Shown: piece after piece, positions 36,991 through 45,303 of the stretch | How the letters are laid out: each line of letters starts with the position of its first letter | How positions within the stretch are numbered: position 1 is the first letter of the stretch | Position numbers and translations under genes: made by a program | Source of the DNA: Mycobacterium colombiense | GTDB lineage: Bacteria; Actinomycetota; Actinomycetes; Mycobacteriales; Mycobacteriaceae | Direction of reading: 5' to 3' | DNA: 64,000 bases | Assembly (NCBI RefSeq): GCF_003284975.1 | Contig: NZ_QMEU01000015.1 | Coordinates: 1 to 64,000, forward strand | The notes under the pieces: generated by a model | Seen by the model: only the letters and a program-made list of their open reading frames with translations | The model's database searches: none | Told to the model about the DNA's origin: nothing

Positions 36991-37707
36991 ATGAGTTTGT
37001 GCAACCAACGTGTCCTAATCATCGGGGGGACGTCGGGCATCGGCCTGGCGGTGGCCGCGGCGGTCGCCGAGCGTGGCGCCACGCCCGTCGTCGCCTCGCG
37101 CCGGGCGTCGAGCGTGGAGCGCGCGCTGGGCGCGCTGCCCGCCGGCGCCGTCGGTGCCACGGTTGACCTCGCCGCCCCCCCGTCCATCGAGCGACTGGCC
37201 GAACGGGTCGGACCGGTCAACCACCTCGTCTACACGGCGGGCGAGCCGCTTGAGCCAGTGTCGCTCGCCGGATTGACACCCGACGTTATCGCCGGCTTTT
37301 ACAAAACTCGTTTCATCGGCGCGTGCAACGCGGTTCGGGTTATCGGTCCGCGCCTGCCCGCGGACGGTTCGATCACGTTGACCAGCGGATCGGCCGCCGA
37401 GCAGCCGGAATTCGGCGCGTTACCGGTAAGTCTGTGCGGCGCGATGAACGCGCTGACCGCCGCTTTGGCGGTCGAGCTGGCGCCCGTGCGGGTGAATGCT
37501 GTGGCCCCGGGCGTGGTGCGCTCACCGCTGTGGGACAACATGGGTGTGGAGGACCGCGACGCGCTGTTCGCGACTGCGGCGGAACGGATCCCGTTGAGTC
37601 GGATCGCCGAGACCGACGAGGTGGCACGGGCATACCTATACTGCATCGAGCAAAGGTACTCCACCGGAGCGGTAGTCAAGGTCGACGGCGGCAGCGTCCT
37701 TGTCTAG
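36991..37707 (+). CDS. SDR-fold protein lacking the YxxxK active site
   Basis: 238-aa protein with the SDR cofactor motif GGTSGIG and the usual late segments (VELAPVRVNAVAPGVVRSPL, VKVDGGSVLV). Where Y-x3-K is expected after the catalytic Ser segment (TLTSGSAAEQPEF) it reads SLCGAMNAL, so the Tyr is replaced by Cys and the Lys by Asn. It is thus an atypical SDR, perhaps with a changed mechanism or a binding role. It is divergently transcribed from LysR and probably controlled by it. Confidence 0.85.
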   Translation: MSLCNQRVLIIGGTSGIGLAVAAAVAERGATPVVASRRASSVERALGALPAGAVGATVDLAAPPSIERLAERVGPVNHLVYTAGEPLEPVSLAGLTPDVIAGFYKTRFIGACNAVRVIGPRLPADGSITLTSGSAAEQPEFGALPVSLCGAMNALTAALAVELAPVRVNAVAPGVVRSPLWDNMGVEDRDALFATAAERIPLSRIAETDEVARAYLYCIEQRYSTGAVVKVDGGSVLV

Positions 37708-38090
37708 TCGGTGGCCGTGGTCCACCCACCCGGTGCACTGCAGCGATCGTCTTCCCTGGGCCGAAACCTACGTGGTCTCAACATGGTTGCCCAGCGGGGG
37801 CTGAGATCAGCGGGTCTGGGAATGTGCAGGCTGGTTGTACTTCGGCAAACGCCCGCCCTCCCCCGCCTTTTGATCCGCAGCACGCGAGAGTTCAGCCGTT
37901 GTGAACCTGAGCAACGCCGTCAATGACGCTCTGGACGAGCCGGTCGAGGTGCTCGGCGTTCTCACGACCGGTTGGGCCCGCACGAATGTCATCGTCACCC
38001 TCCGGCCACGGCCACCACTGGTTATCCTGCTGCTTTTCTGTGAGTTTGGTTCCAGTTGAACCCTTTTCGTGATCGCCACGTTCTAATGGA
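37708..38090. other. intergenic, no supported gene
   Basis: About 380 bases. A reverse-strand frame (37892 to ~38096) is open and looks protein-like but has no ATG, GTG or TTG start, so it is not called. The right edge holds the promoter and operator of the GMC oxidoreductase. Confidence 0.5.
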
Positions 38091-38104
38091 ATAGCGTCCG
38101 TTAT
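38091..38104. promoter_or_regulatory. 14-bp palindrome, island operator site 2
   Basis: ATAGCGTCCGTTAT differs at two central bases from the reverse strand of site 1. It lies 18 bases upstream of the favoured start of the GMC oxidoreductase, so a bound regulator would block its promoter. Confidence 0.6.
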
Positions 38105-38122
38105 TTAATGGAGGAGGTTGTG

Positions 38123-39679
38123 GTGGCAGGCGTGTTGGGGCAGCGGTACGACTTTGTCGTGTGTGGTGCCGGGACGTCGGGGTCGGTGGTTGCGCGTCGA
38201 CTCGCCGAGATTCCGGATGTGTCGGTGTTGCTGGTGGAGGCCGGCGGTACTGATGAGGTTGACAGTGTGAGGCAAGCCGACCAGTGGCCGCTCAATCTCG
38301 GAACTGAACGTGATTGGGGATTCGCTGCTGAGCCTGACGAGCGGGTCCATGGGCGGGCGCTGCCGTTTTCGATGGGCAAGGGGCTGGGCGGGGGGTCGAG
38401 CATCAACCTGATGATTTGGTCGCGCGGCCACCGCAGCGATTGGGATTATTTTGCCGCCGAATCCGGTGAGAAGTCATGGGGCTACGAACGGGTGCTCGAT
38501 CTGTACCGCAGTATCGAAGACTGGCACGGGACCGGGGAATCATCTCACCGTGGCCGTGACGGTCTGATCTTCGTTCAACCGGTGGCCGATGTTCACCCGG
38601 TCGCCCCGGCGGTATTGGAGGCCGCCAAGCTGCTCGGCATTCCGACCTACCAGAGTCCCAACGGACGGCTGATGGAAGAGCTCCGCGGCGCCGCGATCAC
38701 TGACATGCGTATCCGCGACGGACAGCGTGTCTCAGTCTTTCGCAGCTATGTCGGACCCTACCTGGACAACCCGAACCTGACGGTGCTGACCGATGCCCTG
38801 GTGACACGAGTGATGTTCGAGGGCACTAGGGCAACCGGTGTGGAAATCGACTACGCCGGGTCGACACATCGGGTGGCTGCTGGCACCGAAGTAGTGCTGT
38901 CGCTGGGCGCCATTCACACGCCGAAGGTGTTGATGCAATCCGGTGTCGGCGATATGGCCGAACTGCGTCGCGTCGGCATCCCGGTCGTGCAGCACCTACC
39001 CGGGATCGGTCGAAACTTCCAAGACCACTTCGGATTCGACTGTGTATGGGAACTCCCCGAAGCCATCCCGGGAGGCGCTCAAGTGCAAGCCGCCCTGTTC
39101 TGGGATTCCGGGCTAACCGCAGACATAACCGGACCCGACTTGTTCGCTTGCCTGGGACCATTCCCCAAAGCCACTCCCGAAAACGCCGCTGAACACGGCC
39201 TTCCCAAGAACGCATGGACACTGTTCGGGGCGCCAACGCACCCCAAAAGCCGCGGTCAGCTGCGGCTCACGGGACCCCGCCCAACCGACCCCATCCGAAT
39301 CCACGCCAACGCCCTTGCCGACCCCGAGGACCTCAAAACCGCCATCGTCTGCGTGGAAACATTGCGCGAAATCGGCAACAGCGCCAAACTGCGCCCCTTC
39401 GTCACCCGGGAAGTCATGCCCGGCAACAGCTCTGCGGACGAACTGGAAACTTACCTGCGCAACGCCGTCACCACCTACTGGCACCAATCAGGCACAGCCA
39501 AGATGGGTCGCGACCCCGTGTCGGTAGTCGACGGCCAACTCAACGTCTACGGCGTAAGCAACCTACGTATCGCCGACGCCTCCATCATGCCGCGCATCAC
39601 CACCGCCAACACCATGGCACCCTGCATCATCGTCGGCGAACAAGCAGCTCACTTCATCCGCACCGAATACAAAATCTGA
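38123..39679 (+). CDS. GMC family oxidoreductase (choline/alcohol dehydrogenase-like)
   Basis: ~518-aa FAD enzyme oxidising alcohols. FAD-binding start DFVVCGAGTSGSVVARRLAE, GMC signature GKGLGGGSSINLMIWSRG, active-site His in TTYWHQSGTAKMG, and the C-terminal FAD segment LRIADASIMPRITTANTMAP. ATG 38108 is in frame, but GGAGGAGG lies at 38110-38117, so GTG 38123 (or 38120) is favoured. From about 39,000 on, the coding strand becomes strikingly rich in C and A compared with the G/T-rich first half, hinting at a mosaic gene. Confidence 0.9.
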   Translation: MAGVLGQRYDFVVCGAGTSGSVVARRLAEIPDVSVLLVEAGGTDEVDSVRQADQWPLNLGTERDWGFAAEPDERVHGRALPFSMGKGLGGGSSINLMIWSRGHRSDWDYFAAESGEKSWGYERVLDLYRSIEDWHGTGESSHRGRDGLIFVQPVADVHPVAPAVLEAAKLLGIPTYQSPNGRLMEELRGAAITDMRIRDGQRVSVFRSYVGPYLDNPNLTVLTDALVTRVMFEGTRATGVEIDYAGSTHRVAAGTEVVLSLGAIHTPKVLMQSGVGDMAELRRVGIPVVQHLPGIGRNFQDHFGFDCVWELPEAIPGGAQVQAALFWDSGLTADITGPDLFACLGPFPKATPENAAEHGLPKNAWTLFGAPTHPKSRGQLRLTGPRPTDPIRIHANALADPEDLKTAIVCVETLREIGNSAKLRPFVTREVMPGNSSADELETYLRNAVTTYWHQSGTAKMGRDPVSVVDGQLNVYGVSNLRIADASIMPRITTANTMAPCIIVGEQAAHFIRTEYKI

Positions 39680-39887
39680 CAACCAACCGCTCCCAACGAC
39701 TGTGTATCCGCACTTGCTCGAAAAGCGTAGGGAGAGAGCGACTCTCCTGTCATTGGTGGGAGCTCGCCTGATCCCGTGTAGTCACCACTCGACTGGCCGC
39801 CCCACGGATGTGCACGTCACACATCGTTAAGGACCGTATGAGTTTCCTGACGCTTCACTTCAGGGCGTAGCCACGAAGAAATTTGAA

Positions 39888-39901
39888 ATGACGATCGATA
39901 T
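39888..39901. promoter_or_regulatory. 14-bp palindrome, island operator site 3
   Basis: ATGACGATCGATAT matches site 1 (ATAACGATCGCTAT) at 12 of 14 bases with the CGATCG core intact. It is 78 bases upstream of the methyltransferase start, at the head of the four-gene operon. Confidence 0.55.
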
Positions 39902-39978
39902 TTCGTTCGACGGAGTGCATAGCAGCCGTGCCGACAACAGAGGCAGCGGCATTCCGAATGCCCAGAAAGGAACCTTCG

Positions 39979-40809
39979 ATGGCCGGTCAGCCGGTACCTG
40001 AGCGGGACTATCTGCTCGGTCATTCCCGTCCCGAAATCGACCGTCTAATAAGGCAAGCCGAGATGTTGCGACCCATCACACAACGCCTGCTCGTGAGCGC
40101 AGGTATCGAGCGAGGTATGCGCGTGCTTGACATCGGCTGTGGACCTGGCGACGTCTCGCTGCTGCTCGCTGATCTGGTGGGCCCAACCGGCTATGTCTTC
40201 GGTATCGATCCGAGTGCAGAGGCAATCGCTGTCGCACGGAACCGGTTTCACGCTCGCCGCCATACCAATGCCGAGTTCGTCCAGTCCGACATCCAATCTT
40301 ACGAAGGGCCGGCGGGTTTCGACGCTGCTGTGTGTCGGTACGTTTTGATTCATCAAAAAGACCCGAGCGACTTCCTGCGAATGGCCCGTAGGCTCATCCG
40401 GACCGGCGGCGTCATAGCGCTGCACGAGATGGATGCCACTCGCGGCATTCGGTCCAATCCACGGCTCGCCGTACTGCATAAGGTTTACGACGCGGTGCAC
40501 TACACGCTCACACGGGGAGGCGCGCCGTTTGATGTCGGCGGACGGTTCGTACGCGTCTTCCACGAAGCGGGGCTATCTGCGCCATCGATGTTCACGGAGA
40601 CACTCGTGGAGAGCGCAGCGGACTCACAGATGCTGCCCTGGTTGGTGAGCCTGGCGCGCGAAGTACTTCCGCACATGCTGGCCGCAGGCGCGATGACCGC
40701 GGATCAACTGGCGATCGACACCTTGTTGGATCGGCTTCGGCGCCAGGCGAACTCGTCTGATTGTCAGCTCGAGTTCGTTCCCCAGATATGTGCCTGGGTT
40801 CGAGTGTGA
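39979..40809 (+). CDS. SAM-dependent methyltransferase
   Basis: 276-aa class I methyltransferase. Motif I is VLDIGCGPGDVSLLLADLVG, the acidic strand end is FGIDPSAEAI, and the post-motif is DAAVCRYVLIHQKDPSDFLR. ATG 39979 follows AAAGGAA; the longer frame begins before that site. Its stop overlaps the start of the next hydrolase (GTGA), so they form an operon that continues into the CoA ligase. Confidence 0.88.
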   Translation: MAGQPVPERDYLLGHSRPEIDRLIRQAEMLRPITQRLLVSAGIERGMRVLDIGCGPGDVSLLLADLVGPTGYVFGIDPSAEAIAVARNRFHARRHTNAEFVQSDIQSYEGPAGFDAAVCRYVLIHQKDPSDFLRMARRLIRTGGVIALHEMDATRGIRSNPRLAVLHKVYDAVHYTLTRGGAPFDVGGRFVRVFHEAGLSAPSMFTETLVESAADSQMLPWLVSLAREVLPHMLAAGAMTADQLAIDTLLDRLRRQANSSDCQLEFVPQICAWVRV

Positions 40810-41648
40810 CGAGCCCCTTCCATAACCGCCGTACTAGCGACCAGGTCAGGTTGAAGATGATGGAATTGCTTGACACCGGAAGTCAGACTCAAAAACGCCT
40901 GCACCCAATCGTTTTCGTGCACGGAGCTTGGCATGCCGGCTGGTGCTGGCAGGACAATTTCGTTGCTTTCTTCGTCGAACGGGGGTTTCGCGTGTTGGCG
41001 CCCAGCCTGCGCGGCCATGGCGAAAGCCCGCTGGTCAAGTCGCTGCGCTGGTGTTCGATTGCCGACTACGTCACCGATGTTTGCCAGGTCGTCAGCGCGC
41101 TCACAGAGCCGCCCATCCTCGTCGGGCATTCCATCGGCGGCTTTGTCGTGCAGAAGTATCTCGAAAACCACGACGCTGCAGCGGCCGTACTGATGGCTTC
41201 GACCCCACCCCGCGGCGGCCAGCTGGGTTCGATAATGCGAATGATACGTCGCCACCCCTGGCGCTCAACAAAATTCGCCCTGACCGCCAAGCCCCTAGAC
41301 CTAGTAGGCACGTCCGACGGCGCGCGGGAGCTGTTTTTCGGCCGGGACGCGCCGGACAGCGTCATCGAGAGCTTTACGCGGCGTATCCAACCCGACAGCA
41401 CACGGGCGATGATGTTCGACACTGTGGTTGGCAGTCTTGTCAAAACCAAGAATGTCCGTGCCCCGATGCTGGTGCTCGGCGGAGAGCGCGACCAAATATA
41501 TCGACCAAGACACGTGCGTCGTACCGCCGCGGCCTACGGAAGCAAAGCGGTCCTCATTCCCGGCGTCGGACACGAACTGATGCTCGAACCTCAATGGAGG
41601 GCGGTGGCCGAACTCATCGAGTCCTGGCTGACAAGTAAAGGGCTCTAA
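40806..41648 (+). CDS. alpha/beta hydrolase
   Basis: ~280-aa hydrolase. Oxyanion HG in PIVFVHGAWHAGWCWQDNF, LRGHGES, nucleophile GHSIGG, acid in GERDQIY and His in GVGHELM. GTG 40806 overlaps the methyltransferase stop and allows coupling; ATG 40857 is a shorter alternative closer to the domain. The reaction in the pathway (ester or C-C hydrolysis) is not evident. Confidence 0.87.
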   Translation: MTSPFHNRRTSDQVRLKMMELLDTGSQTQKRLHPIVFVHGAWHAGWCWQDNFVAFFVERGFRVLAPSLRGHGESPLVKSLRWCSIADYVTDVCQVVSALTEPPILVGHSIGGFVVQKYLENHDAAAAVLMASTPPRGGQLGSIMRMIRRHPWRSTKFALTAKPLDLVGTSDGARELFFGRDAPDSVIESFTRRIQPDSTRAMMFDTVVGSLVKTKNVRAPMLVLGGERDQIYRPRHVRRTAAAYGSKAVLIPGVGHELMLEPQWRAVAELIESWLTSKGL

Positions 41649-41686
41649 GGCCAAAACCCAGTTATTTGCAACCAGATTGGAGTACA

Positions 41687-43270
41687 GTGAGCTTCGCCAG
41701 TCCCTTCCCAGATGTCAGCATTCCCGACATTCCCGTCTTCAACTACTTGTTCGATGGCATCACCGACGACGAGCGCGAGCTCGTCGCGCTCGTCGAGGCG
41801 ACCACCGGAGCCACGACACACTACGGGGAGCTGATTGATCGAATCGAAGCATTCGGCGCGAATCTAGTCGCCCGCGGAGTCGGCGTCGGTGACGTGGTCG
41901 GGCTACTCTCACCCAACAGCACAGGGTTCGCAGTTGCGTTTCATGGCATCCTGCGAGCAGGGGCGACCGCAACCACATTCAACGTGTTGTCGACCGTGGA
42001 GGAAATCGCACGGCAGTTGCGTGATTCACATGCTCGGATGGTGCTGACTGTCGCTGAGCACCGCGCGAAAGCCGAAACGGCCTCCGCGCAAATCGGACTC
42101 GCACAGGGCGAGGTGCTCATGCTCGACGACGTCGACATCGTGTTTCGGCCGGCAGTTCGCTGCGCTGGCACCAGGAACCTTCGTCCGGCCGATCACGTGG
42201 CGGTGCTCCCCTACAGCTCCGGCACCACCGGTCTTCCAAAGGGTGTCATGCTGACCCACCGCAACCTGGTAGCCAATGCCGCCCAAGTTCAGCCCCTTAA
42301 CATCGTCGGTCCCAACGACGTAGTTCTGGCAGTGCTGCCGTTCTTTCACATCTATGGCTTGTCGGTGCTGCTCACGGCTTCGCTGGTACCGCGCGCCAAG
42401 CTGATCGTTATGCCTTCGTTCGACCTGGCCGCGTTCTTGGGTGCCATTCAGGATCACCGGTGCACCAAGGCATTCATCGTGCCACCGGTGGCCGTCGCGC
42501 TGGCTAAGCACCCAATGGTGGATTCCTACGACCTGTCCTCGCTTGAAGTCATCATGTGTGGTGCCGCACCGTTGGACGCGGAAGTCGCGCGCGCGGTTGG
42601 TGCGCGACTTGATGTGGCGGTGCTGCAGGGCTTCGGAATGAGTGAACTGAGCGGAGCCGGCCACGGCATGCCGGTCGACCGAGGCCGGGATTCGGTAGGC
42701 GTTGTCGCGCCTGTGCATTCCTGCGGGTGGACTCTCCCGAACACGGTAAGCAAGCTCGTCACGCCCGAAACCGGTGTCGAGATTGCGGTCCCCGACCACG
42801 GCGTTAGTGCGCCCGGCGAACTCTGGATCAAGGGCCCGAATGTAATGCTCGGCTATCTCGGCCACGATGAGGCGACAGCCAGCGCAATCGACGACGACGG
42901 GTTCCTGCATACCGGGGACCTGGCTTGCGTCGACGCCGACGGCTGCGTCTATATCGTCGACCGCCTCAAAGAACTCATTAAATACAAGGGCTATCAGGTT
43001 GCGCCCGCTGAACTCGAGGCACTGTTGCTGACTCACCCCGCGATAGCGGATGCCGCGGTGGTCGCAGCCATACATCCCGAGTCCGGCGAGGAGATCCCCA
43101 AGGCCTTCGTCGTCACCCAACCCTTCGCTTCGCTGTCCGCCGCCGAGGTGATGGAGTTCGTGGCTGGACGCGTCGCTCCATACAAGAAGGTTCGTATGGT
43201 CGAATTCACCACATTCATTCCGAAATCGGCATCCGGAAAGATTCTCCGCAAAGAGCTGAGGGAGCACTGA
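41687..43270 (+). CDS. acyl-/aryl-CoA ligase, 4-coumarate:CoA ligase type
   Basis: 527-aa ANL-superfamily enzyme that adenylates a carboxylic acid and forms its CoA thioester. P-loop YSSGTTGLPKGVMLTHRN, GFGMSELSG (A5), TGDLACVDADG (A7), VDRLKELIKYKGYQVAPAEL (A8) and catalytic Lys in PKSASGKILRKEL. The sequence fits aromatic or bulky acids more than straight fatty acids. GTG 41687 follows GGAG; a TTG at 41666 is possible. It lies 38 bases after the hydrolase and 69 before the cyclase. Confidence 0.9.
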   Translation: MSFASPFPDVSIPDIPVFNYLFDGITDDERELVALVEATTGATTHYGELIDRIEAFGANLVARGVGVGDVVGLLSPNSTGFAVAFHGILRAGATATTFNVLSTVEEIARQLRDSHARMVLTVAEHRAKAETASAQIGLAQGEVLMLDDVDIVFRPAVRCAGTRNLRPADHVAVLPYSSGTTGLPKGVMLTHRNLVANAAQVQPLNIVGPNDVVLAVLPFFHIYGLSVLLTASLVPRAKLIVMPSFDLAAFLGAIQDHRCTKAFIVPPVAVALAKHPMVDSYDLSSLEVIMCGAAPLDAEVARAVGARLDVAVLQGFGMSELSGAGHGMPVDRGRDSVGVVAPVHSCGWTLPNTVSKLVTPETGVEIAVPDHGVSAPGELWIKGPNVMLGYLGHDEATASAIDDDGFLHTGDLACVDADGCVYIVDRLKELIKYKGYQVAPAELEALLLTHPAIADAAVVAAIHPESGEEIPKAFVVTQPFASLSAAEVMEFVAGRVAPYKKVRMVEFTTFIPKSASGKILRKELREH

Positions 43271-43339
43271 GATCCAGCTCAAGTATCAACACGTCACCCC
43301 ACCCAGCTCGCCACACCCATCCGGCGGTGGGATCCAGCC

Positions 43340-44683
43340 ATGACACGAAAGCCCGAGACCGCCTACGCGCGAAGTGGTGACCTGCACGTCGCTTACCAGA
43401 TTATCGGCGATCGTGGGCCTGATCTGCTCTTCATCCCAACGGCTGCGTATCCGATAGACTTGCTCTGGGACGAGCCTTCGGTCGCTGCCTACCTTCGCCG
43501 GTTGGCCTCGTTCAGCCGGTTGATCGTCACCGATCTTCTGGGCGTCGGCAGTTCCGATGCAATGCCGACCACAGATTTGCCCGCGATGCACTCCTGGACC
43601 GACGGCCTCATCGCAGTGCTCAATGCGGCCCACAGTCGAAGCACATCCGTGTTCGCGACTGCCGAATCTGCCCTTCCCGCAATGCTGATGGCCGCGAACC
43701 ATCCGGCCCGAATCCGCTCCTTGATCCTATGGAGCGCATTCGCCCGTTTCAGCCGGGCATGTGATTATCCGTACGGTATGCCCGAGTCAACTCTCGGCGA
43801 ATACGTCAAGGCCGCTGCCGCGGCTTTTGGGACTGGCGCCCTCGCAGATCTGTTAGCGCCAACGTGGATTGACGACGGACCGAGGCGCCGATGGTGGTCA
43901 CGAAGTGAGCGCCTTGCCGGTGGGCCCGGCTACTTCGGCCGAATCTATGAGCTCTACATGCGAAGTGACATACGACCAGCGCTCGAAAAGATTCAAACCA
44001 AAACGCTTCTGCTGCATCGCAAAGGTGATCGCCACGTTCGGATCGATCATGGACGGTATCTTGCTGAGCGAATCGCCAATGCACATTTGACGATCCTGGA
44101 CGGTGAAGACCACATATGGTTCGCGGGCGAGACCAATGCTGCGCTCACAGAGATCGAAGCATTCGTCACTGGGAAAAGGGCGGTTTTCACCAGCGATCGC
44201 GTACTCCTAACAGTGCTGTTCACCGACATCGTCGACTCGACGACGCTGGCAGCAAAATTTGGTGACGAAGCATGGAGCGCAGCGCTGCGCGAACATAACC
44301 GCATCGTCGAGACCTACGTCAAAATCGCCAGAGGATCGATCATCAAGTTCACGGGCGACGGTGTTTTCGCAACCTTCGACGCGCCGGCTCGGGCAATCTC
44401 ATGTGCCCGAGCACTTCGAGCAGCGCTGCGAGAAGTCGGCTTGACCATACGCACCGGCCTGCATACCGGCGAGGCGGCGATCGCAGGACATGATGTGCAT
44501 GGCATCGCTGTGCACATCGCCGCGCGGATTATGGCGCTCGCCCGACCGGAAGAGATCTTAGTTTCCGAAGCCATCCCGCCCCTGGTGCTTGGCTCGGGCA
44601 TCACATTCAATGAGCGCGGGCGTCACGAACTCAAAGGCGTTCCGGGCTGGTGGAACGTACTTGCTGTGTGCGACACCCGCTGA
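43340..44683 (+). CDS. class III adenylate cyclase fused to an alpha/beta-hydrolase-like domain
   Basis: 447-aa protein. Residues 1-~265 resemble an alpha/beta hydrolase (SGDLHVAYQIIGDRGPDLLF, VTDLLGVGSSDA) but the nucleophile elbow reads ATAESALPA, so it is probably not catalytic. Residues ~285-445 are a class III cyclase domain with metal-binding VLFTDIVDSTTLAAKFGD and FTGDGVFATFDAPARA. Hydrolase-cyclase fusions are frequent in mycobacteria. It closes the operon with the methyltransferase, hydrolase and CoA ligase and may signal through cAMP in response to a pathway compound (inference). Confidence 0.9.
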   Translation: MTRKPETAYARSGDLHVAYQIIGDRGPDLLFIPTAAYPIDLLWDEPSVAAYLRRLASFSRLIVTDLLGVGSSDAMPTTDLPAMHSWTDGLIAVLNAAHSRSTSVFATAESALPAMLMAANHPARIRSLILWSAFARFSRACDYPYGMPESTLGEYVKAAAAAFGTGALADLLAPTWIDDGPRRRWWSRSERLAGGPGYFGRIYELYMRSDIRPALEKIQTKTLLLHRKGDRHVRIDHGRYLAERIANAHLTILDGEDHIWFAGETNAALTEIEAFVTGKRAVFTSDRVLLTVLFTDIVDSTTLAAKFGDEAWSAALREHNRIVETYVKIARGSIIKFTGDGVFATFDAPARAISCARALRAALREVGLTIRTGLHTGEAAIAGHDVHGIAVHIAARIMALARPEEILVSEAIPPLVLGSGITFNERGRHELKGVPGWWNVLAVCDTR

Positions 44684-45021
44684 CTGTCGCATCGACGCTG
44701 ACCCCGTCATCGTGTGGGCCCTGATCAGTCAGCACCAACTCGGGCGGCATAGTGCACGCGCAGGCCGGTCCGCTCGTCGTGCTCCCCACACTGCTGTGCC
44801 ATCCGTCCGCGGGTTGGCGATGGCTAAAGCCTTGAGGTCCCTCCGTAACAGTCGTATGGACATGAACACTCGGGCCCGATCGCGTGCCTCATGAACCCAA
44901 TAGCGACTAATACGGCGTTACCAGCGCGCGATCCCACCGGGTGGTGTGACCCCGATCGGTTGATCCATGGCTTATGAGAGTCTTGCGGCCCACGTTGTGG
45001 GCAGGAAGGCTCGAGAAGATC
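44684..45021. other. gap before the IS3 element, with a short hairpin
   Basis: No gene seen. GCCCAC-GTT-GTGGGC (44988-45002) is a perfect hairpin just upstream of orfA; it may be part of the IS left end or limit read-through. The left terminal inverted repeat could not be identified. Confidence 0.45.
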
Positions 45022-45303
45022 ATGGCGACGAGGAAACGGCACAATCCCGAGCAGATTGTGCGCAAGCTGACCGCGGCCGATCGGCTGTTGGCTAAGGGCA
45101 AGGACACAGCAGCGGTGTGCCGCGAGCTGGGTGTCGCCGAGGCCACCGATCATCGCTGGCGCAACCAGTTTGGTGGCCTGAAGGCCGAGGACGCCAAACG
45201 TCTCAAGGATCTGGAACGCGAGAACGCCGCCCTCAAGCGGTTGTTGGCCGATGCCGAGCTGGAGAAGGACGCGCTGCGGGAGATCGCCAAGGGAAACTTC
45301 TAG
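45022..45303 (+). CDS. IS3 family transposase OrfA
   Basis: 93-aa protein with an N-terminal HTH (NPEQIVRKLTAADRLLAKGK, VCRELGVAEATDHRWRNQFG) and a heptad-like helix (DLERENAALKRLLADAELEK). ATG 45022 follows GAGAAG. It ends in a TAG immediately after the GGGAAAC slippery site, where ribosomes may shift to the -1 frame to make the OrfAB transposase. Confidence 0.92.
   Translation: MATRKRHNPEQIVRKLTAADRLLAKGKDTAAVCRELGVAEATDHRWRNQFGGLKAEDAKRLKDLERENAALKRLLADAELEKDALREIAKGNF
45291..45297 (+). promoter_or_regulatory. GGGAAAC -1 ribosomal frameshift heptamer
   Basis: G GGA AAC is in the correct X-XXY-YYZ phase relative to orfA, 3 bases before its TAG codon (45301-45303). Slippage gives GGG AAA CTT and leads into the orfB frame. 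A GC-rich stretch follows (45303-45330), which could form the stimulatory stem. Confidence 0.7.

Noticed and set aside
37892..38096. Reverse frame of ~68 codons that looks protein-like (…EHLDRLVQSVIDGVAQVHNG)
   Set aside because: There is no ATG, GTG or TTG start and it runs into the operator region; at most an old remnant.
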